Below are positions 47,061-60,189 of a stretch of DNA of 64,000 bases, piece by piece; within the stretch, counting starts at the first letter, position 1, and each line of letters opens with the position of its first letter. The notes under the pieces are model-generated. The model did no database searches and had not been told where the DNA came from. It saw nothing but the letters and a program-made list of their open reading frames with translations. Source of the DNA: Malania oleifera (lineage: Eukaryota > Streptophyta > Magnoliopsida > Santalales > Ximeniaceae); assembly GCF_029873635.1 (NCBI RefSeq), contig NC_080428.1, positions 65,261,101-65,325,100 on the forward strand, in the 5' to 3' direction. The translations under genes and the position numbers were made by a program.

Positions 47061-47888
47061 CAATTTAAATTTTGAGAAAAAAGAGTGAGATAGAGTGAGC
47101 AAATTGCATCAATACGAAAAAAAAAAATGAAACGAAAAAAAAAATTAAGACTTCAATTTCGTAATTTAAACACATAGAGACCAATAACCAAAATGGAGAG
47201 AAAAATAACATCATGTGTAAAAGTTTTGAGAAAGTAGAATATAAATAATTAACTTGGATGAAGTCATTTACATTGTAAAAACTATATTGTACTTTTTTAT
47301 TTATCTAATTTATTCATTACAACTTATATTTTGATTTATTATTTTTATTATATGAAAAATATTTTGAATTTTATTTATAATATTTATGGCAAAAGTCACT
47401 TAATTCTTTTAAGTTTTGATAAAAAGATAAAGACCTTCATTGATGTTTAATAAATGTCACAGACCTCCCAGAAGATTTTAAAAAATATTTTAAATTTCTC
47501 ATAAAGTTTGTCAAAAAGATATAGATTTATCCTAAAAAAGTTATCATTTTGTAAAATATAAAAAAAAAAATTATATATTTTTAACAAACTTTAGAGGAGA
47601 TCTTTAGATTTCTTGAAATGATTTTTAAAATGTTAGAAAAGAAAATATTATTTTTTTATTAAATTTAAGAAAAGGTCAATATTTTTTGTCTTAATATTTA
47701 AATTTATAGCACTTTCCTCCTTTTTCATGCAAGGAAATAAATGCAGAACAAGGAGAGCATTAATCAAGCATTAACGCAAGGGAATAAAACAAATATAAAA
47801 TGAGGGGAGAGGCTAAAGCATATTGGCCCCCGTGAATTGCTTTTGGTTTTTATGTTGACCCATATTTTACCATGCATATACATATATA

Positions 47889-47935
<47 letters not shown>

Positions 47936-48435
47936 AGGCATGGATTCTCAACACATGGGTAAATGGATTTGATTGCCCACTACTTCCAAATTCCAAGCCC
48001 TCTTCCTTTTACTAAGTTTAACTTTAATTAAGACACCCCCATAACTTGAATCTTAATATATAAACAAAAAAACACTTAAATTTGTTGATATTGTGTTTGG
48101 AAACATGAATTTCGAACTTTCAATTTAAATTTGGATGCATTTAGACAAAGTTTCAATATAATTTTATATTACATCTTATCAAAATCAATACAAATTCAAA
48201 TCCATTCTCTCTCCATACATAGGATAAAATATTTTAATAGTGTTTTTTTCAAAATAATCTTCAAGAATATTTTGAATGCATACAGGATTAGCCCCCGAAT
48301 GTAGGATCATCTAGCCTCGTGTGTGCTTGAAATGTTTTCCGGAGATCCCTTTTAAAAAGTTTAGTATTTTCCTTTACTAAACGAGAAATTCTGAGGCGAG
48401 ATTTTTCTATATGCATACATAGATACATACATACA

Positions 48436-48477
<42 letters not shown>

Positions 48478-49214
48478 ACAACAGGACAATGTTAAATGCA
48501 TCCAAAGGGCATTTTGTAAAAAGGCAAACCAAGTTTATGATAGGTGCAGGAGCTTGAAGGAGAAATGCCATTGAAGAATGGTGGAAGAAAGAGACTCCCA
48601 TCAAAATTCAAATTCTTCTGCTTGTTGCTCCCCCCATCCCATCTCTGTCATTCCTTTCTTCAATATGACCACACCCAATTACAAGCGCATTGGTCCCCAT
48701 TTCAATTGCCTAAATACATTAATTTATCTGTTTGCCATTGCTCAACATAATCTGTCTTTTCTGCAAATACAATCAAATTTTTCATCAGTAAAATCACCCA
48801 CAAACCTAAGAGGACAGGAAAAAAAAAAAAAAAAAACAGTGAAGGGTTATGGAGTTATATTTACACTCAGAGTACAGCAAATTTTGACGTGAATCATTAT
48901 CTCTCTTGAAATTAAATATGTATTTTAGTAGATATTGGTAGCATGCGTTAGGTGTTTTGAAAATATATTAGAAGGAAAAAAAAGAGAAAAGAATAAGGGG
49001 CTGTTTGGGAGGGGTAAGAAGAGGGGTAGGAGAGGGAGTATACAAGCTTTAAAGGGGGTTGTTAGCAATTACAAAAAGCAGACCAAACAACTGTCTGGTG
49101 CAGTGGTCTGCGCGACACATGATTTGCCCATGGAAAAAGGTGATGCTCACCAACAAGAAAAATTTAAGGGGAAAAAAAAGTGAAGAGGGGTTTAATTGAG
49201 AGCGAGGTAATTAT
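45701..49214. other. Intergenic DNA upstream of the S-acyltransferase gene
   Basis: AT-rich, with (AT)n tracts at 47025-47058, 47892-47931 and 48440-48474. It also has a dispersed AT-rich repeat copy at about 48095-48230 and a repeat resembling 57720-57860 at about 47390-47560. A poly-A run lies at 48820-48837. The frames at 48544-49183 show no recognisable domain. No gene is supported. Confidence 0.45.
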
Positions 49215-49240
49215 ACGCATGAAAAGAAAAACCCATGTCC

Positions 49241-49293
<53 letters not shown>

Positions 49294-49703
49294 TCTGAGA
49301 ACAGATCTCTGTACATGTAAAAAAGGCTCGCAAGAAAGAAGGGAAAATCTCAGCTCACACCCTCTTCTCTCTGGGCTTCCAAACTTCCACGGCCTGCCAT
49401 GTTTATGATTGAGTGACCCAGAGAAAGTTTCCTCACTCTCCACACTTCTGCTCTTCTTCCCCCACTCAAATCATCTCTCACCCAAGGAAAATGGCAATGC
49501 AAGCTCTGTTGGGTCGTCTCTGAAGTGAATCAGTGACCTCCATTTTCCTTGAATGCAAAGGAAAGTGAGAGGAAAAAATAAAATAACATGACGCAAAAGG
49601 ACAAATATTAAATAGGGCGAAGCAAAAACAGTTCTTTATCTTTGTTTCATATATATTTTGTGCCTTTTCCCTTATTTTTCCTGAGCTGAAATTCAAGCAG
49701 GAA
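49215..49703 (+). promoter_or_regulatory. Promoter/5' leader region of the S-acyltransferase gene
   Basis: A 13-base C-run (49245-49257) runs into a (CT)n tract (to 49289), and pyrimidine-rich patches follow to about 49490. CT microsatellites are common in plant core promoters and 5' leaders. A short upstream frame lies at 49491-49523 (see separate entry). The transcription start cannot be placed from sequence alone. Confidence 0.4.
49491..49523 (+). promoter_or_regulatory. Possible short upstream ORF of the S-acyltransferase gene
   Basis: ATG at 49491 in the context GGAAAATGG opens a ten-codon frame (MAMQALLGRL) that stops 180 bp before the main ATG. If it lies in the mature leader it could lower translation of the main frame. 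Whether it is transcribed is not known. Confidence 0.3.
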
Positions 49704-52700
49704 ATGAGAAAGCATGGTTGGCAGCTTCCATACCACCCGCTTCAGGTATTTTTTCTACTTTATTTTCTTGTTTATATTAATTTTTTTTTCTGATGCCCAT
49801 TTTTGAGCGATGTGTGTTTTCTCTGCTCAGGTTGTGGCTGTTGCTGTGTTTCTGGCCTTGGGGTTTGCCTTTTATGTGTTCTTTGCTCCATTTGTGGGTA
49901 AGAAGGCTTTACAGTACGTTGCGATGGGGGTCTACACCCCTCTTGTAAGTAGTTTCACTCGTTCTTCTTTTATATGCATTTGACACTTATATTTTCAGGG
50001 GTTGATGAGCTGAGATCTGCGCTTTTTTTTTTTTTGGTTTCTTTTTTCTTGCTTGAGGTTTCTGATTCACGTGTTTGGGTTATCTGGCTCTAGTAATTTT
50101 CCCTTCCCTCTAAGTGCGTTCCTTTCCTTTCTTTTCCAGTTTTTTTTAGTTAGTTTCAAAATTTTGTTCACAGATCCTTTCAATTTCGTCATGAACTAGT
50201 AATTTGAGCGGCTTAGCTGATGAGGGCAAATGGGTTGCTTGTCATGTAGTATTTTCTATAGCCTTTGTAATCCACTGATTTTGTACTTACGAATTTCCAT
50301 CTAGATCATTTCAGATTGGGGTTTATTTTTTGTTTTTTGATTAGGCAAACACTTAAACGTCGATCTGATTTTTGTTGCTACATTCCAATGCGATGCCTAA
50401 TGATTTTAAGTGACTGAAGTGTTTGATGAGTCGATGACCTCTTTTGCCCTCTGCAATTGTGGCTGTATTGCACGAACATTCATGATTATGTCAATGAATT
50501 GAAGTTGAGGTATTGATGATAGACTACACTTGTTCAGTTTTGCATTAAATTTTTAATTTTTTTTCCATTTTGAAAAGGGTGCATTTGGATGCCAATATTT
50601 GGATTTAGTGTATTGACATCTAGATCCCAAGCCATAGTACTTTAAATTTGGATGCCTTTGAATCCAAGTGGAAAAAGTGGTTTGAATATGGTGTATTCTT
50701 TATTTTTCAGTGAATTTTGAATGCCAGGGACACAACTTGAGTCGCTTGGCTTTGTGAATTTCTACCCTGTGGAATCATCTGAATGGTGAAATCTAATTCT
50801 CAAAAATTCTAAATAGAGAAAAAAAAGGAGAAAAAACAAAAGCTTGTCTATTTGAATGCAACTTAAAAGAAGTATTTCTATTGTTTGAGCTCTGCACTGT
50901 ATTTGGTCTACATTTACTGCATGTTTGGTACGTAGGAATAGAAGAGAATCGGAGGGAATGGAATCCAATTTATCGCTTCATTTGATAACAATTTCCATTC
51001 AGATTTTCATTCCATTCCTTTCCTACCCCATTTCATTCCGCAAGCCAAACATTCCATTATAGAATAGTGTATAAGTTGGATGAGTAACATTGAAAATTTT
51101 CAAGTTCTTCCTTTGATCTAGAACGTATGTGTTGATCTGTGGCTTGATGTTGTGCATGGATTACTACGAAGGATGCTTATGAATTGCAAACACCTCAGCA
51201 CATGAAGGGAAAGTGGCTGCAAAGTTATGGAATAGGTGGGGTGGTCAATTGCCCAAAGGGGTTTTTCTTGGAGAGCATTGTGTGCAAAGTGATACTGTCT
51301 TACTCTCACAAGAGTGAAAAGGGTAGATGGCTTTGCCAAAGGGAGGTGGTTTTTCCCCAAGAGAGAAGGCCTAAGATGTGAGCATGATTTTAAACTGTAT
51401 TGAGCATGGCATCACAGTGCAAGGTGTGACTTTGCAGGAGTGGTGTAATGGGGACTTGGGTTGAGTGATGTGTAATTATACCCTTTATCTCCATTGTAGC
51501 GTGTTGTTTTTGTGGGGATTGTGGATGTAGGCAGCATAAGGCTGAAGCACATTAAGTCATCCTGTGTTGTGTTTGATTTTTTGTTTGCCTTACGTTTTGA
51601 TGCTTCAACTGATTTTTTTTTTAAAACGCTTTTGCTTGAAGTCTACAACACTCTTAAACAGGAGATGACTGCATTTTTTAAACTGCCCCACTTCTACAGG
51701 AAATTTTCAGGGAGGGTGTTATTAAATGGGAATGTATTCCTAGAAATCTTAGTTATGAAATGTTATGGAGATCTTGTGATATGCATGTGGCATGCTATTT
51801 CTATGCATGGTAAAAGAAAAAGTTCAAAGTTACAATATATGGCTAGTTTTAGTAAATGACACAGAAACTCGTCATCATATTACCCTCTCCTTCCCGTATA
51901 ATGTTTTGTAATCGAATTCTCGTCCCATCAATATTATATCCGTTTTCTCCGTCTAACCCATGCCACACCTATTTTGTCCTCAGATTACTTGCGTCTTCAG
52001 CTTGTATATTTGGTGTGCGGCTGCAGATCCAGCAGATCCAGGAGTATTCAAGTCCAAAAAATATCTTAAAATCCCTGATAAAGGAAAGCATACCCAACCC
52101 AAGGAATCAAAACTAGGTGCTGGTGAGGAATCAACTTCATCAATACATGATGCAAATGCTGCTTTAGTTGGACATAAACACGTTGATCAAAATGTGATGG
52201 GCATGGATGCAACTATAGAGGGGCCAGTTACTGAAATTGAAAAGGATGCATCAACACAAAAGTCATCTTGTTTTATGGGCCTTGTGGCTATCTTTCCCTG
52301 TGCCTTTTTGTGCAGCTGTTCAAATTCACAAGAAGAACCTTCTGAGCAACAAACAAGTGAAGATGGCATGTTCTATTGCAGTTTGTGTGAAGTAGAGGTG
52401 TGTTGAAGCATTTTACCCTGACTAATATTGACATTATTTTGAATTGCTCTACAGATCCATGACAAGGCAACTTGAATATTACTCATGTAAACACTAGAGA
52501 TTATCATTGCAATTGCACAGTCCGCATCATTTATGTAACTATTCTTTGTCTCAATCAAGAGCATCTTGTAATTCTAATTCGGCAAGAAACTGGATTGCAT
52601 GATTAAATCCCATACATTCTTGATTATTCCAGTTTGCAAGGCTGAGTCCAGATGATTACTGTTTTCTGCTTTTGTGCATTGATTTTTATTTGTCAATGAA

Positions 52701-55700
52701 TGAGGTATTAAGTTGTTGAGAGATAATTTTTCTATTGCAGGTTTTCAAGTACAGCAAGCACTGTAGAGTATGTGACAAATGTGTCGACCGTTTTGATCAT
52801 CATTGCAGGGTATTGCTGGATCTTTATTTGGCACTAAATTTCTAGTTCCTTGGCAACACCTCTAACTCCTTTTTGTCGTTGGATTGTAGTGGCTCAACAA
52901 CTGTATAGGCAAAAAGAACTACCGACAGTTTTTCACCCTCATGGTTTCTGCCCTTCTCTTGGTAAGCATGAGCATCCATCCCCTACCATGAATTCTCCAT
53001 AGTGGACTCACAGCTGCCAAATTCCCATCAATCTTGTGTTGGTCCCCTACTTCCCTTGTGTCCTTGACTAGGTCCTGGTGGCTGGTATTCCCCTGGTTCA
53101 AACCCTCTTCAGCCTTGCATAAATACCTCTAGTCCCACTATATCAATGAAATTCTTTGAAATTGAATACCATGCCATAATTTTATTTATCTATTGGCATG
53201 ATTATTCATAAATTCCAAGCTCTTCATAAAAGTCCACCAAGGCATGAAACCCAAATTCCCTTTTCTTGATAGTTTTTCTATGAACTATGATCCCCAAAAG
53301 GCGGCATGAACCTGAAGATCATGGCGAAGAGTAAGCATTTTATTTTCAAATTGTTTTCATTTAATTGATTATTGACAGGTATATACATGGTTTGTGCACC
53401 TTGGGCTTGAGATTGCAGCTTATTCTTCAATGGTCAAGTGGAATCCTTGTAATAATTTGCTGTTTACTTGAGCGCAAGCGATTTGATGTGGAAATCACCT
53501 CCAAGCTGGGTAGTAGTTTCTCTTTGGTACCCTTTGTTATTGTGGTGGTGAGCATTCTATTGCCTTTTTTTTCACAATATCCTAGTTATTTCCTCTTTAA
53601 GCTGCAGTGAGTGGAATGTCTCTGCTGATCAATTTAATTTAATTTTTTCATACTTCTATTGAGAAAATGAAAATTATGTAAACGAATTCCGAATTCTGTA
53701 CTTGATATTGAGAATTGCTCCTGACTCTTACAAAATTGAACTTCATGACAGGCAGTGTGCACTATTTTGGCCATGATTGCAACCTTACCACTAGCTCAGC
53801 TGTTCTTCTTTCACATTCTCCTTGTAAAGAAGGTAGACCTGCCAATCATTTGTTCCTTCAATTATTATGATGATGTTTTATTTCAATAATCAATACAATA
53901 AACTGAGAAACTGTTAACTGGCAACCTGTGATGTCTGAATTAGTAATGCCTGTGCACAGGGCATAAGCACATATGATTACATCATAGCTCTGAGGGAGCA
54001 GGAGCAACAAGCTGGTGGAGGTCAGCAGAGCCCCCAAATGTCTCAAGTTAGCTCCCTTACTGGATTAAGTAGTGCAAGCTCCTTTACCACTTTCCACCGT
54101 GGTGCATGGTGCACGCCTCCACGCCTGTTCCTTGAAGATCAGGTATGTTTGACTGATCTGCAGTTTTCTTGAAATGTAGATAATACTCATGGACTTGCAG
54201 GACTTGTGTGGAGCACTTATCCTGTTTTCCCACCTTTCTGGCGGCCCTGATAGTAGTCATGTTGCATTGGAATAGGATATATTTTCTAGAGGATTTAGTT
54301 AACTTTTGAATGTCATTCTGCATCAATTTTGATACCACCACAATTTTTTAAAATGAAGATCATGAAATTATTGTTTTCCTATGGATGAGTGCCAAGAAAA
54401 ATAATAATAACACCAAACCCAATGTTCCCATGCCATATCTCAGGGTCTGGGAGGGCGTGATGTACTCAACCTTGCCCTTGCATACATTACATTTGGAGAG
54501 GCTGGTTCTGTGACTTTAACTGTGACATTTGAGTATAACATGCCTACTGTGGGGTCAAAGCTCACCCTTCAAAAAAAGTAGCTAGTTTGCAATGCTCTGA
54601 GAAACCAAGTAATGAGTCATCTAATCTAGGGGAAAAAATCAACTTCATTTTTGCCAACTGTCCCCATCCCTTGTATAAAAAGTTTGAAAATTCTAGGGTT
54701 TTCAAATAAGCAAAATGGTCAGTCAAATAAAGGTTGCACCTTTTGGGGATAGGACTCACTTCCCATGCCATTGTGTGCCATAGCAATTAGAAACAGGCTG
54801 AAAATTTCTAATGGCACTGACAAATTTCTGGATATAAACTTTACCCATTTAGTTTAATAACGCTAGCTGAACAGAATAAAGATTATATACTTATGCTGAT
54901 GCTGCTGCAATATCTGGTTTGGTTTTCTTCCAGTTCGATGTAGTTCCTCCAGACACTGCATCTGTAAGCTCATTAGGAAAAAAGACTCTGGGAGAAGAAC
55001 CAATCAGGAAAAAGAACCCTGGAGCAGTAAAAATCAGTCCTTGGACACTGGCACGGTTAAATGCTGAAGAGGTCTCCAAGGTTGCTGCAGAGGCTAGGAA
55101 AAAATCCAAAATCCTACAGCCTGTGGTGAGACGGGAAGCTCCTTTTGGGCTAGAAACGGACAGCAGTTTTGGAAGCAGCAGCCGCCGATTGGTCCCAAGG
55201 CCTGAGAATAATAAAAGAAGAACTAGTAAGCGGGTTCGCCTCCCAGCAGACCTACCCCTTGAACCCCTAACAAAGGCTTCTGCTAAACCTGCTGAGAGCA
55301 GTAAACATGATCTGATCACTCAGACATCAACCAATTTGGCTCCTCTACAGCTTGAAGCCAGAAGCGCCTTCCGAACAAGCCAAGCCATGTCAAGCTCAGG
55401 TGGTATCGCTGCATCTTCTCCTGAGAGTAGTCTAGGTTCACCTGATCTCCACCCATTCCGTGTCTCCTCATCAGGTGCTGAAGAGGCAAGGCGGCTTACT
55501 GGCCTATCCACTGTTAGTGCTACTGCTCAGAAGGGAGCCATATTGTCAAGGTCAACTAGTGATGGCTATGAAGCTTCTGGTGGGGAAGATAGTGACCGAG
55601 TTCCTATCAGGGCCATGCAAAGGTCAACAAATTGGAGTAACCTTCTATTCAGTTCTGATCATGATGAGAGGGTCATAAAATTGAAGACATCATCTGCGTC

Positions 55701-55728
55701 TGGCCATGCTGACAATAGGAAGCTTTAA
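49704..55728 (+). CDS. PAT21: DHHC-type protein S-acyltransferase (9 coding exons)
   Basis: It transfers fatty acyl groups to cysteines of membrane-associated proteins through an acyl-enzyme on the DHHC cysteine. Exons: 49704-49745, 49831-49944, 51984-52397, 52741-52809, 52890-52961, 53419-53547, 53752-53832, 53960-54142 and 54934-55728. All introns are GT-AG and phase 0, giving 632 residues. The start [14 protein letters not shown] is the conserved plant N-terminus. Membrane spans lie near 15-36, 48-68, 227-251 and 271-306. The DPADPG motif follows span 2 (about residues 70-75). The Cys-rich domain is about 184-226, with CDKC and DHHC at 209-212 (catalytic Cys212). STYDYI (310-315) sits where other family members have TTxE. 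The long serine-rich tail (about 340-632) contains [19 protein letters not shown]. The frame appears intact. Arabidopsis PAT21 is the closest match from memory; the PAT22 group shares the N-terminus, so the symbol is probable, not certain. PAT21 is reported to be needed for fertility in Arabidopsis. Confidence 0.9.
49945..51983 (+). other. Large intron 2 of the S-acyltransferase gene
   Basis: A 2039-bp intron with GTAAGT donor and TCCTCAG acceptor, much longer than the other introns (80 to about 790 bp). It separates the codons of membrane span 2 (VYTPL and [11 protein letters not shown]). It contains a MITE-like foldback at 50921-51051. The frames at 51184-51381 and 51512-51859 inside it show no recognised domain. 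Confidence 0.8.
50921..51051. mobile_element. MITE-like foldback in intron 2
   Basis: 131 bp with terminal inverted repeats ATGTTTGG/CCAAACAT and complementary GGAATGGAAT-type arms, forming a potential stem-loop. No clear target duplication was seen, so the family is not assigned. Confidence 0.45.
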
Positions 55729-57200
55729 GCAGGAGTTACTTGAAATTGGATCAATTTGAATCGGGAAAAATTAAAATTCTTTCATTTGTGGGCGAGGTAA
55801 ATAGTCGAATTAACCATTGTCTTTTGTGCAGTGGCATTTGTTACTCGCTTGGAGGCATTGGAGCCCATTGTCATTTGCCTAATGGCATCAACTAATGGCT
55901 TGGATACATTAGAGGCTTCATGAAGAAGATTATGAGAAGCTGTAAAGATTTCTTAAATTTTGGGTTTCTCTGAAAAGATCAAGCTAAGTTTTAGCTTGAG
56001 CTTTGTAACAGCCTCTGATTTTCACTTGCCACTGCAACCAACCAGAAACAAGTTTGCCAGTGCATTGCTCACAAATTTCTTGCCTGTCCTCGCTTTGTGG
56101 TTTCTTAAGATCTGGCTGTGCACACATTTTCTGCAGAAACCTTAGGAGAAGTCCCTAGTAGCTTGTGTTGTAACCGTTTCACGCTTTCACTTCTGATCTG
56201 TGCTTCTGGCATTGTTTCAGCACCCTCATTTTTTTTTGCTTTTTATGTACCTCCAACAAACCACAACTGAAATCAATAGCAGCAGGCTTTTTGCAACTAT
56301 GCTACCTCTGTTTAAATTTGCAATATGAAGGGAAAAATAGTTGGTGAAATTGGGTTTGATCACAAAAGAAGGCATAGCCGTGGGGCAAGGTCTTGGGGAG
56401 TGCCAAGCCAAACCCCTGTAGGCAGACCTGCAGCAAAAATAAAATAAAAAGAAAAAAATGAAGTACGAAAATGAAATAAATGCTTGGAAATCAATGGGAC
56501 CTGCAGTCTCCTTGCAGATTGTGACTTGTATCCTGCTTGTGGCGATTGAGCTTTTGGATTTGGACTTGTATGAGCTTGTACAGGGCTCTTACGTGATTCA
56601 TAATTTGAACTTGAATGTATGAGTTGCATATCCTCAAATGCAAATTAGTAGATCTTTCCTTTAAATTCTGGGATGGATTAAAAATGAGCAAAGTCTAATC
56701 AACTGATTCTATTTTCATTGTATGGATTAATTGGATTGCCACCCTCCATCCTCTGGGGGTAGATATGGAAGTGAGTCATCCTCTACTCTTAACAGCCAAA
56801 CATGGCAGAGGGACACAGTAGAATTATGCTAGTGTTTTGGCGAAGGTAGCACACCTGTTTTTGGACATATTAGGTGGGCAGACCTGACGGACATTTATAC
56901 ATTCCTCGGGAGTGAGGACAGCGGAAAATACATGTGGTATGTCTCAGAGAACTACAAGGCTACAAGCCTACTAGTGACAATACCAGCTCAACAGATAAGA
57001 ACAGGGATTGTCCGGAGTAGGGTGTTTGTGGGTCGAATTGAATCTAAAATTCTAATCAATTTGATCTTGTTGATTCAGTAAAAAGTCAATCGTAAACTGA
57101 ACCACCACCAGAGGAATGCTGTCTTTGATGGTCTGCATAATCACCAAGAACTAAGGTACTGTCAGACGAAACAATTGAGAATACACTGCTAATGTTTTAT
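55729..57200. other. 3' region of the S-acyltransferase gene and flanking DNA
   Basis: The first few hundred bases after the stop (TAA, 55726-55728) presumably form the 3' untranslated region. An AATAAAATAAAAAG string at about 56436 is one possible but distant poly(A) signal. The following DNA to 57200 shows no gene. Confidence 0.4.
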
Positions 57201-57201
57201 T

Positions 57202-57567
57202 GTTATGTTTGGTAGTAGGGAAATAGGCAGGGAAAATCAGAAAGGAAAAGGGCCAGAAAAGAAAAATGGCTTTCATTTGGTAGAAGAAAAGCCAAGGGAG
57301 AAAAATGATGGATCTAAAGGTGGGAAGAAAATATAGTTGACAACTGACAAGAGACTAATCCAATAAATTCGGCCACACTCATTTTCTTTTCTTTTGCTTT
57401 CCATCTTAAAATGAAATAGGAAAAGGAAAGTACACTTTCTTTCATTTTCTCTTCTCCCTTTCACCATTTCCTTTTCCTTTCTTTTACTTTCTGTTCTTTT
57501 TCATCCTCCCAGTCTCCAGTTGTAAATTGTAATATACGAATGTAGTTTCTTTCCTTCCAAACGTTCT
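57202..57567. mobile_element. MITE-like foldback
   Basis: About 366 bp with outer TGTTTGGTAGTAGGGAAA facing TTTCTTTCCTTCCAAACG as imperfect inverted repeats. A purine-rich left half and a pyrimidine-rich right half could form a long stem. Target duplication is not clear. Confidence 0.35.
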
Positions 57568-60189
57568 AGAATTCTATTTTGTGGCAGAAATATTTTGCTC
57601 ATCTTACAAGAATAAAAAGTACTCTTACCTCTCACCCCGAGTAAAGGTAGAATTTTACATTACTTAACAAAATCAAGTGATAAATTCGATTCTATTAAAT
57701 TCTTACATTAAATATGTAGTTAAAAAATTGAACAAATGACATTGACCTCTCTCAAGATTGAAGATTTGATAAAAAGACAATAACCTTTCTTGAAATTTTA
57801 AAAATTTCAAGGATCTCCCATAAGGTTTTAAGAATTCTAAGGACCTCCCATTGTATTTTGTAAAAAAGAAAAAATTTTCTAAAGAAAGTTTGGGTGTTTT
57901 TGACAAATTTTATTGGAGGTTAAGTGTCTTTTGTCAAATTTTACAGGACATATATGTTTAGAATCAGGGTCCAAAATCACAATTACAGCAATCAGAACTT
58001 TGTAAAGATTGGATTTTAAAGAAAATGAGGCCTTTGGTTGTTCAAAATCAAAATGCGAGAAGGAACAATGGAATCAAGAATCAAAATCATTCCCAATACC
58101 AAACAATCGTAATGGACCAATCTATTTGATGCCTTTGAACAGTATGAAGAACTGAAATAACACTGATTTTTATTTCACTTTGCCGCTGTTTGGTAGAATA
58201 ATGCAATAAGCATTTCACATGAAATATGATAGAAATCACAAATGCATTCATAGGTTTAAAAATTCTAGATATTAATATATTTTTTACAAAATATGAAACA
58301 CCCCCCCCCCCCAAAAAAAAAAACAGAGCTATATTAATAATAATAATTAAGGGACTTGATTTTGACCCATCCACATTAATGTTATTTTTGGTTGGCAAAA
58401 TATTTATTCTTAAAAATAAGGTGAAATACAAAATGTAATAAAACTTGTATAAAAGAAGTAATTAATTTATAAATCACTCGTGTCAAAGATTATATTATTT
58501 TATCCAATAGGGAAAATATACATTTCCATGCAAAATTTTGAAATAATTATTCTTTATTATGCATATAAAAAATTTCAACATTCTTGTTTGCTTCATATTA
58601 ATCTTTTTTTAAAAAATTTAAAACTATCAAATTTCATGCCTAAGAATACAAATTCTAAGACCCAATTAACCTAAGAAAATTGATTTTTGATCAAAACATA
58701 ACCTCTTGTGACAAACACCCTTCCCTTAAAAATCGATTCCCTCATAATTCTTTGTGGAACTTTGATTCTAGCCAAAACATAAACCCTTGCATACTATTTC
58801 GTACAAGAAAAATACTTGAAAACAAAAATACTTTTTTCACATAGAATTTGAACCCACCAATCATAAAATAATATGTTTGCATCAAGTTTCTTGAGGGCCA
58901 TTTGGTATCACTGTCAAGAATTAGAGAAATAAAAACCAGAAACAGAAACTAAAAATTAGAAACTAGCAACCCATTTGATTAACATTTATAAAACCACTAT
59001 AAATTAAAAACTTAATTAAAAAATACACATCTTCATCCTTAAATAAAAATAGTTATAAAAATATGATTAAAATAATAAACTTATAAATAATGCACATTAA
59101 AAATTTACTATAATAAAAATAAATTTATTATAATTATTTTATTAATTGTTGCTCATAATAAAAAATTAATTGGACATGATGATTGAAAAATAGTAAAAGT
59201 ATTTTATAATTGACTTTATTAATATATTTTTTAAAATTTATGTATATTTTTTAATTATATGTAAATTCATATGATCATTTTTTTTATTTTAATTTAAAAG
59301 TATATGAAATGAATAATTTAATGTAAAAAAAAAATATTTTAGGATATTATAATTTCTTACAATAGTTAGCCCAAATAACTTAAAATCATAAAATCTAATT
59401 TTGAATTTTTAAATAAAGAGCTAAAAACCAACAATAAAAACAAAAAATTATAACAGAAACAAATGCGCTTTTACAAAATATTTTGTGCACTCTAGAGGAT
59501 GCAAACATATACTAAACAAGCCCTTAATGATTCACAATAGAAAAGTGTCCCAATAAAATATTGTTCAATGATGAATAAAATCAAGATTTTAAAAAGGACT
59601 TCCATCTAAGAAAAATACTTGTATAGAGTGGTTTAATTCCCCATAGGACTTTCTCAAAATCACCAATCACAAAATGTCATATGACCCACTAAAATGATGA
59701 GACCCACACCAAATCATACCCGGAATATAAATACTAATGTAGTATTAATAATAATCGACAGGTTCCAAATATTATTACAAATATTTTTTCTTCAAACAAA
59801 CACCCTTGCCTCAAAATCAGTAAGGAACTTAAATAGTCACGTAACACAAGCCCTCAGCATACAATTTCAGACATCTTCCCTCATGAATCATTAAGAAACT
59901 TGATTCTAATCAAAAGCACAAACACCCACATACTACATGGGGCAAATAAACGTCCTCTCAATTCATTCCAGACCCAAACCAAGCAAGCAAACTGCATTAA
60001 AATTCAATTCTAAATCTATTTTGACCATGTAAAAGAAAGAGAGTTCTAAACCAATTCTGCAAACTACAATAGGTTAAATTTGAGTTATTAAATTATGAAT
60101 TGTAAAACTGACCCCTACATCTGCACAATTCAAACTTTAGACAAGACTAGCTTCCAAATCTTGATATTTACATATAAACATTTCCATGC
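57568..60189. other. AT-rich intergenic DNA
   Basis: No gene. It contains a dispersed repeat (57720-57860) with GACCTCCCAT-type strings related to about 47390-47560, a C-run followed by an A-run (58300-58323), and a GGTTGTTCAAAATCAAAAT-type foldback-like stretch around 58035-58200. Confidence 0.45.

Noticed and set aside
49192-49443. 83-residue minus-strand frame with an RERERERE stretch
   Set aside because: It is driven by the CT microsatellite in the leader of the S-acyltransferase gene.
51512-51859. 115-residue plus-strand frame inside intron 2
   Set aside because: It has no recognised domain and lies inside an intron supported by homology on both sides. It does not continue the membrane span.
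52787-52792. GTCGAC in exon 4 of the S-acyltransferase gene as part of the palindrome system
   Set aside because: It is a single site formed by the Val-Asp codons just before the DHHC motif, with no array around it.
54891-55319. 142-residue minus-strand frame over exon 9 of the S-acyltransferase gene
   Set aside because: It is antisense to a well-supported coding exon and has no recognised domain.
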